Positions 1-6,507 of a stretch of 18,883 nt of DNA are shown here, piece by piece; position 1 is the stretch's first letter, and each line of letters opens with the position of its first letter. The DNA comes from an uncultured Lachnospiraceae bacterium. GTDB lineage: Bacteria > Bacillota > Clostridia > Lachnospirales > Lachnospiraceae. Below the pieces are notes generated by a model, which searched no databases, had not been told where the DNA came from, and saw only the letters and a list, made by a program, of their open reading frames with translations. Location: NCBI GenBank assembly GCA_910586095.1, contig CAJUHQ010000004.1, positions 56,256-75,138 of the forward strand, read 5' to 3'. The position numbers and the translations under genes were made by a program.

Positions 1-262
1 CTTCATATCCATGTAATACCACATTTTTCTTATTTTCATTCTCGATTTTATACTTATAATCTTCTATTAACTTGTCGATATTTTCGTCTGTCCAACAGAA
101 GTTTTTAAGAAAGAAATCATATGTCATCGCATGTGTTAATTCCGATTTTTCCCCAGCCTGTTGTGGATCCGCTTTTAAATACTCTTTTAAACTTACCTTT
201 TGCAAAATAGAATCAAATTTTTCCTTTGTGTCCTCCATGTTTTCATCTAAAACAGTTGTCAT
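1..262 (-). CDS. Hypothetical protein, 5' part only (runs off the left edge)
   Basis: An open frame begins at an ATG at 262, a few bases after a clear ribosome binding site (CTGAAAGGAGAT on the minus strand), and stays open for 87 codons to the window edge. The visible part is charged and probably helical (MTTVLDENMEDTKEKFD at the N-terminus) and ends in KNVVLHGYE. A hydrophobic beta strand followed by G at that point would fit the lead-in to a P-loop ATPase, but the loop itself lies outside the window, so this is a guess. It is the last visible gene of a minus-strand series after the OLD nuclease, 630 bases away, and has its own palindrome upstream. I do not recognise the family. Confidence 0.7.
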   Translation of the reverse strand, partial: MTTVLDENMEDTKEKFDSILQKVSLKEYLKADPQQAGEKSELTHAMTYDFFLKNFCWTDENIDKLIEDYKYKIENENKKNVVLHGYE

Positions 263-278
263 ATAAATCTCCTTTCAG

Positions 279-295
279 AATTAAATTATTTAATT
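279..295. repeat. 17-bp palindrome upstream of the edge gene
   Basis: AATTAAAT-T-ATTTAATT is a perfect inverted repeat with 8-bp arms. It touches the ribosome binding site of the partial gene at 262. Its position suits an operator or an mRNA hairpin next to the ribosome binding site. It is very AT-rich, so chance is possible. Confidence 0.35.
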
Positions 296-476
296 GTTTG
301 CGGAACTCTAAAATCGTTAAAAATACTGGCTTTTTGATTGTAGTAAGTCAACCTCCCCCTCAAAATTGCCCGTGTCCTACGCTTCCCGATACATGTGGAA
401 ATTTATATAACTTTACCGAATCACTTGATTTTCAATAATTATCCTTATTCTATCTTTCGTAAAGCCTATAGCTTCG

Positions 477-593
477 TTAGAAAACAAAATAATCATCCAC
501 ATCAACAGCATTTTGAATTTCGCAAATGCCTATTATATTATTCTCTTTAATATTTTGTAATTCAGTTTTCCATCTTTTCGTGCCATTTTTCAC
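477..593 (-). pseudogene. Possible 38-codon ORF or gene tail in the 263-891 gap
   Basis: A GTG-started frame gives a 38-residue peptide ending in NAVDVDDYFVF. It reads like the C-terminal end of a longer protein, but a stop codon lies directly before the GTG and no ribosome binding site is visible. It is probably a decayed gene end. The rest of 296-751 is AT-rich and shows no other gene. Confidence 0.25.
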
Positions 594-751
594 TTAATAA
601 CTATTGCCAAATTAATCATTAATTAAATAAAACATTTTAAACTTGGTATTTATTGCCGTTTTAACCGCAGAAGTCTCATTATTTCAGCCAATATTTCCTT
701 ACGCCCTTATAAATTATAACGATACTTTTACAGTTCCAATTCCTTTATCTA

Positions 752-889
752 TTACACCAAACTTTCACCTCCCTTCCCCCTCTTATATATCCCCACCAAC
801 AACACAATATTTGTCGTAGCTAAATCCAATGCATACTCCGCAAACTCATCTGAAATTGATGTAATCCTAAAGCCTTGTACGCATCTTCT
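752..889 (-). pseudogene. Start-less remnant frame just downstream of the OLD gene
   Basis: Directly after the OLD stop codon, in a different frame, 45 codons are open with protein-like composition (SDEFAEYALDLATTNIVLLVG). No ATG, GTG or TTG supplies a start at its beginning. It may be the tail of a decayed gene. It is unlikely to be a lost C-terminus of the OLD protein, because a TGA in this frame lies inside the last OLD codons. The family is not recognised. Confidence 0.25.
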
Positions 890-891
890 TT

Positions 892-2592
892 CTATTCTTC
901 AAAATTAAAATCCCACTTATCAACTGTATCTATATTATTTTCCCCACAGTAGCCCAAGCCAAAATTTCTATAGGCATCTGTGGAATAAACCTCTCGTTCA
1001 TAGTGATCACTCAAATTGCCATTTGCAATACTTTCCAATTCTGTTAAAGCATCCTCCTTCTCAGGTTTCTGCAATTCACAAATAGCATTATACGGCTTAT
1101 CCCCTTTCTGTAAATATCCAAAAAATTGTCCTTCAAAGTCAGGAATATTCACAATTACTTTATTATTCTTTCCTTTTTGTGCCTCTAAATATATTTTTTC
1201 ATTTATAGACCACATTGGATTCTTTATCCAATTATCTTTTCTTTTAACTTTAGGAGTATCCAGATCATGCATTGCTATATAACTCATGCCAAAATGATTA
1301 AGTATTTTTTCAAACATTGGAATATTAGCTTTTCCTCTACAGTTCAAGACTGAAACATCCTCTTTCTTAACCAGCGTTAAAGCCGCTTGTTCTGTATCAC
1401 CTTCTATTAAAATAACTTTATTCGCAAAAAAGAATTCATTAATAGTAGGGTGGCAATTTCTTATCATCTGTAATCTTTCTCTTTCATCCTCGGAAAAATC
1501 TGCTTCTTCTGTTGAAAATGTTTTAGTTGCATTTCCTTCATTTTTTTCCACTCTTATAATTGTTGTATGCGGTTTAGAAACATCTATAAAAATAGGAGAA
1601 TGCGTTGTAATCATAACTTGCCAATTTTCTAATTCTGCAATTTTATATAACGCTTCCCTTGCTGCTCTGATTGCTGGTGGATGCAAAAACGATTCAGGTT
1701 CTTCTACCAATAGAATCTTCGGCTCTTCATTTTTTATAGCATTCCTCCCACTTTTCATCTTTCCCGAATCTGCTAACGCCTCAATTGCCGACCATAAAAA
1801 TGCCCTTTGCAAACCACTCCCTTGATTTGCTAACGGATAATATTTTCCATCATAACTAGCAATTTGCAAATGCGTACCTGTTGCTAATATTTTATCCACA
1901 TCAAATTTTCCTGCCTGCGGCTCAATATCAATTATGTTGCCTGGGAAAATCTCATTTAAATTTTCCTGTAATTTACCTGTGGTCTGTTCTAATTCCTCAC
2001 TAATTTCTTTCTTTACATCTTTGGCTAAATCATTTATTTGCTCAATCATTTTTGACACTTCAGACTGTTTATTTTTTATATTTTCTTTTACTGCGGTTGT
2101 CAGCAAATCAACAATCTGCTTTTCTAATTGCTCCGAATCATCAAATGGATTTACTTTTAATGGCAACGGTATACAACTTGCAATTTTACTATCCCATCCT
2201 CCCATCCCGCCTTCATTCCACTCTGCGCTTTCATTATTCCAAGAAAACTTCTTACCCTTCTCTTCACTTTTTTCCCACACCCACTTATATTTAATTACAT
2301 TTTCATTATCTTCGTCTGAATATATCCACTTTGTACCTATTTGAGTTTTATCCTCTTCGCTTATTTCACCAAATATACCTATAATCTCAATAGGATTCTC
2401 TTCACTGTGCTGAAAAAAATTTTCCAATGGTTGTGCTGCGCTAGAATTTCTAAATGCTTCATATGCCTTTAACACCGTTGTTTTTCCAACATTATTAGGC
2501 CCTATTAAAACAACAATATTATCTATTTTAATAGTAACTCCTTTTTCATCAATACAGCCAAAATTCTTAATTTGCAACTCTACAAGTTTCAT
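892..2592 (-). CDS. OLD-family ATPase with C-terminal TOPRIM nuclease domain
   Basis: The 566-residue protein joins an ABC/SMC-like ATPase to a TOPRIM domain. Visible are Walker A GPNNVGKTT (31-39), a charged probable coiled coil (about 155-215), a signature-like LANQGSGLQRA (254-264), Walker B ILLVEEPESFLHP (293-305) and the H-loop ITTHSP (328-333). The TOPRIM glutamate lies in VILIEGDTE (393-401) and the acidic pair in HDLDTP (442-447). OLD proteins are ATP-regulated DNA nucleases, many of them in anti-phage defence (GajA of Gabija, PARIS, retron-linked forms). The length is normal and no motif is broken. The start at 2592 has an AGAGGAAAA ribosome binding site. The upstream neighbour, 73 bases away on the same strand, is a membrane protein. 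No UvrD-type helicase is adjacent, so Gabija is not supported. The exact OLD class is unknown. Confidence 0.9.
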   Translation of the reverse strand: MKLVELQIKNFGCIDEKGVTIKIDNIVVLIGPNNVGKTTVLKAYEAFRNSSAAQPLENFFQHSEENPIEIIGIFGEISEEDKTQIGTKWIYSDEDNENVIKYKWVWEKSEEKGKKFSWNNESAEWNEGGMGGWDSKIASCIPLPLKVNPFDDSEQLEKQIVDLLTTAVKENIKNKQSEVSKMIEQINDLAKDVKKEISEELEQTTGKLQENLNEIFPGNIIDIEPQAGKFDVDKILATGTHLQIASYDGKYYPLANQGSGLQRAFLWSAIEALADSGKMKSGRNAIKNEEPKILLVEEPESFLHPPAIRAAREALYKIAELENWQVMITTHSPIFIDVSKPHTTIIRVEKNEGNATKTFSTEEADFSEDERERLQMIRNCHPTINEFFFANKVILIEGDTEQAALTLVKKEDVSVLNCRGKANIPMFEKILNHFGMSYIAMHDLDTPKVKRKDNWIKNPMWSINEKIYLEAQKGKNNKVIVNIPDFEGQFFGYLQKGDKPYNAICELQKPEKEDALTELESIANGNLSDHYEREVYSTDAYRNFGLGYCGENNIDTVDKWDFNFEE

Positions 2593-2665
2593 AAATTTTC
2601 CTCTTCTTTCAGCTTAAGTTTCTTGCTGCATAATCTTAAATATAATTTGCAACTTTAATTTATTT

Positions 2666-3304
2666 TCAAAAAATATATTTAGTAATATTTTTGTCATAGT
2701 ATTTAGTTTTTCTTTGTATCAACTTCCGCATTCTTTTTTCTTTTAAAGTATACATATCTTCATTTATTAGTCTAGTTATTTGTATACTTACACCAGAAAA
2801 TGCTAAACATATAATCGACAATCCCAATAGTTCAAAAGCTAATCTTATATTTTCTGAAATGAACTGTAAAAATAGAATCAAACTAAATGAAATACATACC
2901 GCCCCATATAATAAAAAGGAAAAAGACATAGCAACCATGACAAAGGCTAAAAATTTACTAATCATTTCCATGAATCTCAGCATTTTATTGTTATCATTTG
3001 GATAAATATCTATATAATCATAAAGTAATACTTTTTTTAAGTCTTCAGATTTTTCTTTACCATTATCTATTAAATAAAAAATATATTTAGGAATAACATC
3101 ATTGTCTCTTTCAGCTTTGTTATCAAGAAAATTTATTACATTCATATTCCTATCTTTGTGATAATCTATTATAAAGGGTTTTAATATTTCTTCATAATAT
3201 TTCTCGACTCTTTTGGCATCACTTCTGAAAAGCATTTTATATATAGTAGCAGTTACACCTATTACTGCTGAGATAGCCGCTATAACCATTGTAACATTTT
3301 CCAT
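2666..3304 (-). CDS. Membrane protein of unknown function, upstream of the OLD gene
   Basis: The 212-residue protein has an N-terminal hydrophobic helix (about 4-26), a charged cytoplasm-like segment (27-115), a long hydrophobic stretch (about 117-149) and a further helix (155-178). A basic tail ends the protein (KEKRMRKLIQRKTKYYDK). I recognise no domain. A purine-rich AGGGGG lies about 10 bases upstream of the ATG at 3304. Its stop is 73 bases before the OLD ATG on the same strand with no obvious terminator between them, so the two could be co-transcribed. A membrane partner beside a DNA-sensing nuclease would suit a defence system, but that is inference from position only. Confidence 0.75.
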   Translation of the reverse strand: MENVTMVIAAISAVIGVTATIYKMLFRSDAKRVEKYYEEILKPFIIDYHKDRNMNVINFLDNKAERDNDVIPKYIFYLIDNGKEKSEDLKKVLLYDYIDIYPNDNNKMLRFMEMISKFLAFVMVAMSFSFLLYGAVCISFSLILFLQFISENIRLAFELLGLSIICLAFSGVSIQITRLINEDMYTLKEKRMRKLIQRKTKYYDKNITKYIF

Positions 3305-3418
3305 AATCCTATGTCCCCCTATACAAATTTATTTTATTAAAAAACTCTGTAATTCTTGTAAACTCATTTAAAATTTTTACATTATCAAATATGTAGAATC
3401 ACAAATGTCTTTTTAAGG

Positions 3419-3490
3419 TTATCTAATCAATTTTATCGTAGGCAACCCATGTGCCAGATCAAACCCATTCCCGATCACAAGTATATTCAT
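3419..3490 (-). pseudogene. AbiH abortive-infection gene, truncated to its first 23 codons
   Basis: From an ATG at 3490, with GGAG upstream, the frame reads MNILVIGNGFDLAHGLPT and then runs into IKLIR and a stop. The N-terminal signature (I)(V)IGNGFDLAHGLPT is characteristic of the AbiH family, whose members are normally several hundred residues long. Downstream to 3305 all three frames are stop-rich and show no more AbiH sequence, so the body of the gene is deleted. The start lies 31 bases after the stop of the HExxH membrane protein, so the two were probably an operon. It is not expected to encode a working protein. Confidence 0.75.
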
Positions 3491-3520
3491 AAACCAGTTC
3501 TCCATTGTGTATATTATCTT

Positions 3521-4252
3521 TTAACATTGCTTCCCATAACTGTAATCCATGATAAAATTCTTCAAAACATCAATAGCATCAAACGGAACCTTATATAATA
3601 AATCTAATACAACAACTGATAATGCAATTATAATTATCTGCCAAAAAACACCCCATATAACAATTCTTATTGTACGGAATCTCTCCAGTGATTCCCTGTG
3701 TCTGCTCACATCGTCTTTTTCCTCATAAAACTTTTCAATATTCTGTATTAAATCATAATCATTTCCATTTCTTATCGGAGTGCAGTTTAAGGAATATTCA
3801 AAAACCACTGTGAACAGTAATACTATGCCGCCTTTGATATGTCCTGTGAGCAATATCAAGAAGAACATAATAATACAGTATCCTATCTTGATTCGACTAC
3901 CATTTTTCAGAATAGAAACACATTTATCATAACCAATCTTCTCCCATTCTGCAGAAGTTGTCATAGAACGTTTGATATACACTTTTGCTGGAATATTGTA
4001 TCTTTTTATATAGTATAATGAAGTATAAAAATGACCTGCTTCATGTAAGGGAACAAGAAATAAATATAATATCAATCCATATACTGCACATATAGCATAT
4101 GGCAGAATAGCACAAATCACACTAGGAAGGAGATGAAATGCAATGCATATTAAGCAGAATAAAATTGCCAATATACTTACAACACTTAGAAAAAGCATGA
4201 ATGAATGTGAAAACTTCAATCTGTCCTGCCTTTTGTTATGGATGAGCTTCAT
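3521..4252 (-). CDS. Membrane zinc metalloprotease-like protein (HExxH, site-2-protease/M50 type)
   Basis: The 243-residue protein has about five hydrophobic segments (about 17-40, 44-68, 121-137, 140-154 and 196-218). HEAGH at 70-74, at the end of the second segment, is a zinc-binding HExxH. NCTPIRNGNDYDLI at 156-169 falls where M50 proteases carry their second motif (N-x2-P-x-N/D...D), which supplies the third ligand. M50 enzymes cut substrates inside or beside the membrane. No substrate can be inferred here. The ATG at 4252 has only a weak ribosome binding site (CAGAAG), and an internal start at residue 19 is possible. The AbiH fragment follows 31 bases downstream, so this gene may belong to the same damaged defence locus. 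Confidence 0.75.
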   Translation of the reverse strand: MKLIHNKRQDRLKFSHSFMLFLSVVSILAILFCLICIAFHLLPSVICAILPYAICAVYGLILYLFLVPLHEAGHFYTSLYYIKRYNIPAKVYIKRSMTTSAEWEKIGYDKCVSILKNGSRIKIGYCIIMFFLILLTGHIKGGIVLLFTVVFEYSLNCTPIRNGNDYDLIQNIEKFYEEKDDVSRHRESLERFRTIRIVIWGVFWQIIIIALSVVVLDLLYKVPFDAIDVLKNFIMDYSYGKQC

Positions 4253-4469
4253 CTTCTGTATCGTACCCCCGCTACTCTATTGCATATATGATTACTGTGT
4301 TTTTCAGCATGTTAATATCAATGCTCTATTTATTTTAATCACAACATTTCTGACGTGGCAATTCCCCCTTATGCTTGAAAGAGTTCGTAATTATGAAACT
4401 GTGTGGGCAACTCTAATCACATTGACAACATATATTACAAGCATTATATTAATGCTCTTTGCACCATGA
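4242..4469 (+). CDS. Possible small membrane protein, head-to-head with the protease
   Basis: Starting at ATG 4242 the plus strand encodes about 75 hydrophobic residues in three segments, ending SIILMLFAP. The part beyond 4252 lies outside the protease gene and still reads like a membrane protein (for example LTWQFPLMLERVRNYETVWA), so it is not merely a shadow. No ribosome binding site is visible, and the frame also extends antisense into the protease gene from 4143. It could be a fragment of a lost gene. Confidence is low. Confidence 0.3.
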   Translation: MSFIFCIVPPLLYCIYDYCVFQHVNINALFILITTFLTWQFPLMLERVRNYETVWATLITLTTYITSIILMLFAP

Positions 4470-4681
4470 TATTTCTAATTTTTGTTTCACAACTTTACAA
4501 AACAACTAGTTTGATCTCTGCTAGAATTTGCTGACTAATCAATCTCCAAATTGTTTCACTAATCTATCACCTTAGAACTCAAGCGATGAAAGACTACATT
4601 TATAAGTCATCTCCATTATATCTTTATTGCAATATGCTGTCAATTACTGCCAGCTAATGTCGAACAATCTGAATGATTGCA

Positions 4682-4768
4682 TCACATCCTCAATACAACC
4701 ACAGATATTTCCGCACTTTTACTTTCGTGCCCAAGCAGCACGTTTCTAATTCCTTCTCTCTGGAAAAT
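4682..4768 (-). pseudogene. Tyrosine recombinase C-terminal remnant
   Basis: The minus strand reads FQREGIRNVLLGHESKSAEI, followed by SVVVLRM and a stop. The pattern (I)(R)x(V)xxLLGHES is the conserved box III region of phage-type integrases, normally followed by T..IY and the Tyr nucleophile. Here the Tyr segment is missing, a stop codon (TAA) cuts the frame just upstream, and no other integrase sequence was found nearby. It is a dead fragment marking an older integration or transposition event. The rest of the 4470-4823 gap shows no gene. Confidence 0.5.
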
Positions 4769-4823
4769 TTATTTTTCGTATGAGATACTAACAATAGAAA
4801 AATCATAAAAGGAGGAAATTTAT

Positions 4824-5666
4824 ATGGAAAGATTCGTTATAGACCAAAAAACTAACACATTAGTCAAATGTAATCACAGCATGATGTGGGAAAGGCTGGA
4901 TTACCTTATTATCCCGCATCAATACAAGGGAATGCAGATTGATCGCATTGGTCCCCACTGCTTCGATCACCTGATGATCAACCTACTCTGCATAGAGGAA
5001 GGTGTGGAATATTTGGAAGACGAAGCATGTGAAAACTCCCATATCTACAATGTAAAATTGCCGAGAGGATTAAAGATTGGCAAAAGATGCTTTGCTGGCA
5101 GCCAACTTGAAGATATACTACTTCCAAGGAGCCTGCATATCATTAAAGAAGGAACCTTTTCAAACTGTAAAAACCTGAAATCTATTTGGGCACAGCGTGG
5201 TTTAAACACGATTTCCTATGATGCCTTTAACGGATGCGAAAGCCTAAAGGAAGCACATTTCCATATTTTAAAGAATGTCAGAGACAGGGCATTTACAGGA
5301 TGCAGCAGTCTGGAAACTCTGAATTTAGGATATCAAATTAAAGAATTGGGAAACCATCTTTTCAACGGCTGCGATTCCCTTAAATCTCTTGAAATACAAG
5401 GCAACTTTGACAAATTGGAAAAATATACTTTTGCAGGTGCAGATGCTTTAGAATCCCTGTCTTTGTGGACCCATGCAGATTCCCTGTACTTCCCGCCTGA
5501 CGGGTTTCAAGATACCTGTCTGAAGGAGATTTCCTTGATAGGCGATTTTGAGCCAATCGTGGAAAAGAGGTGCTGTTTCCCAGAGGATATTGTTTTAAAA
5601 ATGTCCTATGGGCAGAAGGCTTTAGAAATTCTTGGCTATTACTTTGATGTAGACATCGTTGCATAA
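4824..5666 (+). CDS. BspA-type leucine-rich-repeat protein, cytoplasmic
   Basis: The 280-residue protein is made of LRR_5 repeats of about 22-23 residues: repeated units of the form F-x-G/N-C-x-S/N-L-x-x-(L/I) such as FNGCESLKEAHFHILKNV, FTGCSSLETLNLGYQIKEL and FNGCDSLKSLEIQGNFDKL. There is no signal peptide, membrane helix or cell-wall anchor, unlike surface BspA proteins, so it probably acts inside the cell as a protein-binding scaffold. Partners are unknown. The start is fixed by a strong AAAGGAGGAAATTTAT before ATG 4824. A hairpin terminator follows at 5681. It stands alone on the plus strand between minus-strand genes. Confidence 0.85.
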   Translation: MERFVIDQKTNTLVKCNHSMMWERLDYLIIPHQYKGMQIDRIGPHCFDHLMINLLCIEEGVEYLEDEACENSHIYNVKLPRGLKIGKRCFAGSQLEDILLPRSLHIIKEGTFSNCKNLKSIWAQRGLNTISYDAFNGCESLKEAHFHILKNVRDRAFTGCSSLETLNLGYQIKELGNHLFNGCDSLKSLEIQGNFDKLEKYTFAGADALESLSLWTHADSLYFPPDGFQDTCLKEISLIGDFEPIVEKRCCFPEDIVLKMSYGQKALEILGYYFDVDIVA

Positions 5667-5680
5667 TTCTCTACAGTGTT

Positions 5681-5708
5681 AAGAGGGAATCCGTTTGGAC
5701 TCCCTCTT
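5681..5708. terminator. Bidirectional hairpin after the LRR gene
   Basis: AAGAGGGA-a-TCC-GTTT-GGA-c-TCCCTCTT forms a stem of 11 pairs with one internal mismatch and a 4-base loop. It lies 14 bases after the LRR stop and, on the other strand, 2 bases after the end of the small frameshifted gene, so it can serve both convergent units. The U-tract is weak in both directions. Confidence 0.6.
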
Positions 5709-5710
5709 CG

Positions 5711-5832
5711 CTATTGAATTTCTATCGAAAAATCTTCATATATCCCAACATATGCCTTATCATTAAATGAATGCTTCTCCATAGCTTCCTTTTCTGTAGG
5801 AAAACATTATGCAGTAATTCAGCATCAAACAT
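5711..5832 (-). pseudogene. Frameshifted ~40-codon gene
   Basis: An ATG at 5832, two bases after the stop of the preceding gene, begins MFDAELLHNVF. One base later in phase the frame continues FPTEKEAMEKHSFNDKAYVG and ends DFSIEIQ at 5711. Without the shift the frame degenerates to a basic tail and stops at 5722. The change lies at a run of four T (GTTTTCCT), so loss of one T is the simplest explanation. The joined product would be about 40 residues, translationally coupled to the gene at 6143 and ending just before the shared terminator. The family is not recognised. Confidence 0.4.
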
Positions 5833-5834
5833 GG

Positions 5835-6143
5835 TTAAGTGCCATTTTCTACATTTGTTTCTTTTTCCTCTAGTTCTTGAGCAAACTGCAGTAAGGCTTC
5901 AACAAGGGATTTCCTTTCGTAGAATTCTGTATTCTTTAACTCATCAGTCAGGCGAATCAGTTCTTTTATTAGAGCATAATCATCCATACCATATTCATCT
6001 GCAATTTCTTCTAATTTAGTTGAATCCTTTAATACATCAAAGCGATCCTTTCTGTGCTCTTTTTGCATTTCTCTGGCAATCAAAGACCATCGCATTATTC
6101 CAAGAAACTCATAAGCACTTCCATCAAATTTATATTCTTCCAT
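5835..6143 (-). CDS. Small helical hypothetical protein
   Basis: The 102-residue soluble protein is rich in charged helical segments (MEEYKFDGSAYEFLGIMRW at the start, then LIKELIRLTDELKNTEF and VEALLQFAQELEEKE). I chose ATG 6143 because GGGAG lies 8 bases upstream. A more distal ATG seven codons earlier has no ribosome binding site. There are no membrane segments and no catalytic motif. A short frameshifted gene follows at once. I do not recognise the family. Its length and charge would suit a small regulatory or antitoxin-like protein, but nothing proves this. Confidence 0.65.
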   Translation of the reverse strand: MEEYKFDGSAYEFLGIMRWSLIAREMQKEHRKDRFDVLKDSTKLEEIADEYGMDDYALIKELIRLTDELKNTEFYERKSLVEALLQFAQELEEKETNVENGT

Positions 6144-6221
6144 AAAAATACTCCCTTCATACATATTTCAGGAGCAATCATTCTGTCTATGTAAAATACT
6201 GCCTATCATGCAATAAATCTG

Positions 6222-6249
6222 TTGTATTTCTGTCTTTTTACGTTATAAT
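6222..6249 (+). promoter_or_regulatory. Sigma-A type promoter for a short RNA
   Basis: TTGTAT (6222-6227), a 16-base spacer and a perfect TATAAT (6244-6249). Transcription would start near 6256 and meet a terminator at 6300-6327. No long reading frame follows. Confidence 0.6.
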
Positions 6250-6255
6250 GATACA

Positions 6256-6327
6256 GAAATCAAGTGTGTGAGGTGAATGATTGCACACTTTATTTTATAG
6301 GCAGATGTTTTCGCATCCGCCTTTTTT
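6256..6327 (+). ncRNA. Candidate ~72-nt small RNA
   Basis: Downstream of the promoter lies a stem-loop AAGTGTG (6262-6268) / CACACTT (6284-6290) and then a terminator hairpin GGCAGATG (6300-6307) / CATCCGCC (6314-6321). The latter has one A-C mismatch and is followed by TTTTTT. The first loop contains GAGGTGAATG and a 7-codon frame (MIAHFIL), so a leader peptide is an alternative. It sits beyond the 3' end of the abi gene on the opposite strand. No RNA family is recognised. Confidence 0.5.
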
Positions 6328-6412
6328 ATTATATTGTTACTCATTATACAGGCAATTTTTTACGATTACAATAGATTTTATGTACGATCAAAAGTTTTTT
6401 GGGCACAAAAGT

Positions 6413-6440
6413 AGGCACTGGATAATGCATTCCAATGCCT
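6413..6440. terminator. Terminator at the 3' side of abi
   Basis: Read on the minus strand, AGGCATTGG and CCAGTGCCT pair over 9 positions (one G-U), followed by ACTTTT, which would end abi transcripts. On the plus strand one pair is mismatched but TTTGTTTTT follows (6440-6448), so it may also back up the small-RNA terminator. Confidence 0.55.
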
Positions 6441-6507
6441 TTGTTTTTAATATGTATCTATGTACTTAAAGTTTAATTATATAAACTTCAGTCCATTTCA
6501 AAATAAT

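Noticed and set aside
226..438. Plus-strand 70-codon frame at the left
   Set aside because: No ribosome binding site, begins antisense to the edge gene and has no protein-like pattern beyond chance.
892..3304. Gabija (GajA/GajB) assignment for the OLD gene
   Set aside because: No UvrD-type helicase is adjacent on either side within the window. The upstream neighbour is a membrane protein.
6281..6469. 62-codon plus-strand frame
   Set aside because: It runs through two hairpin terminators and has no ribosome binding site at its start.
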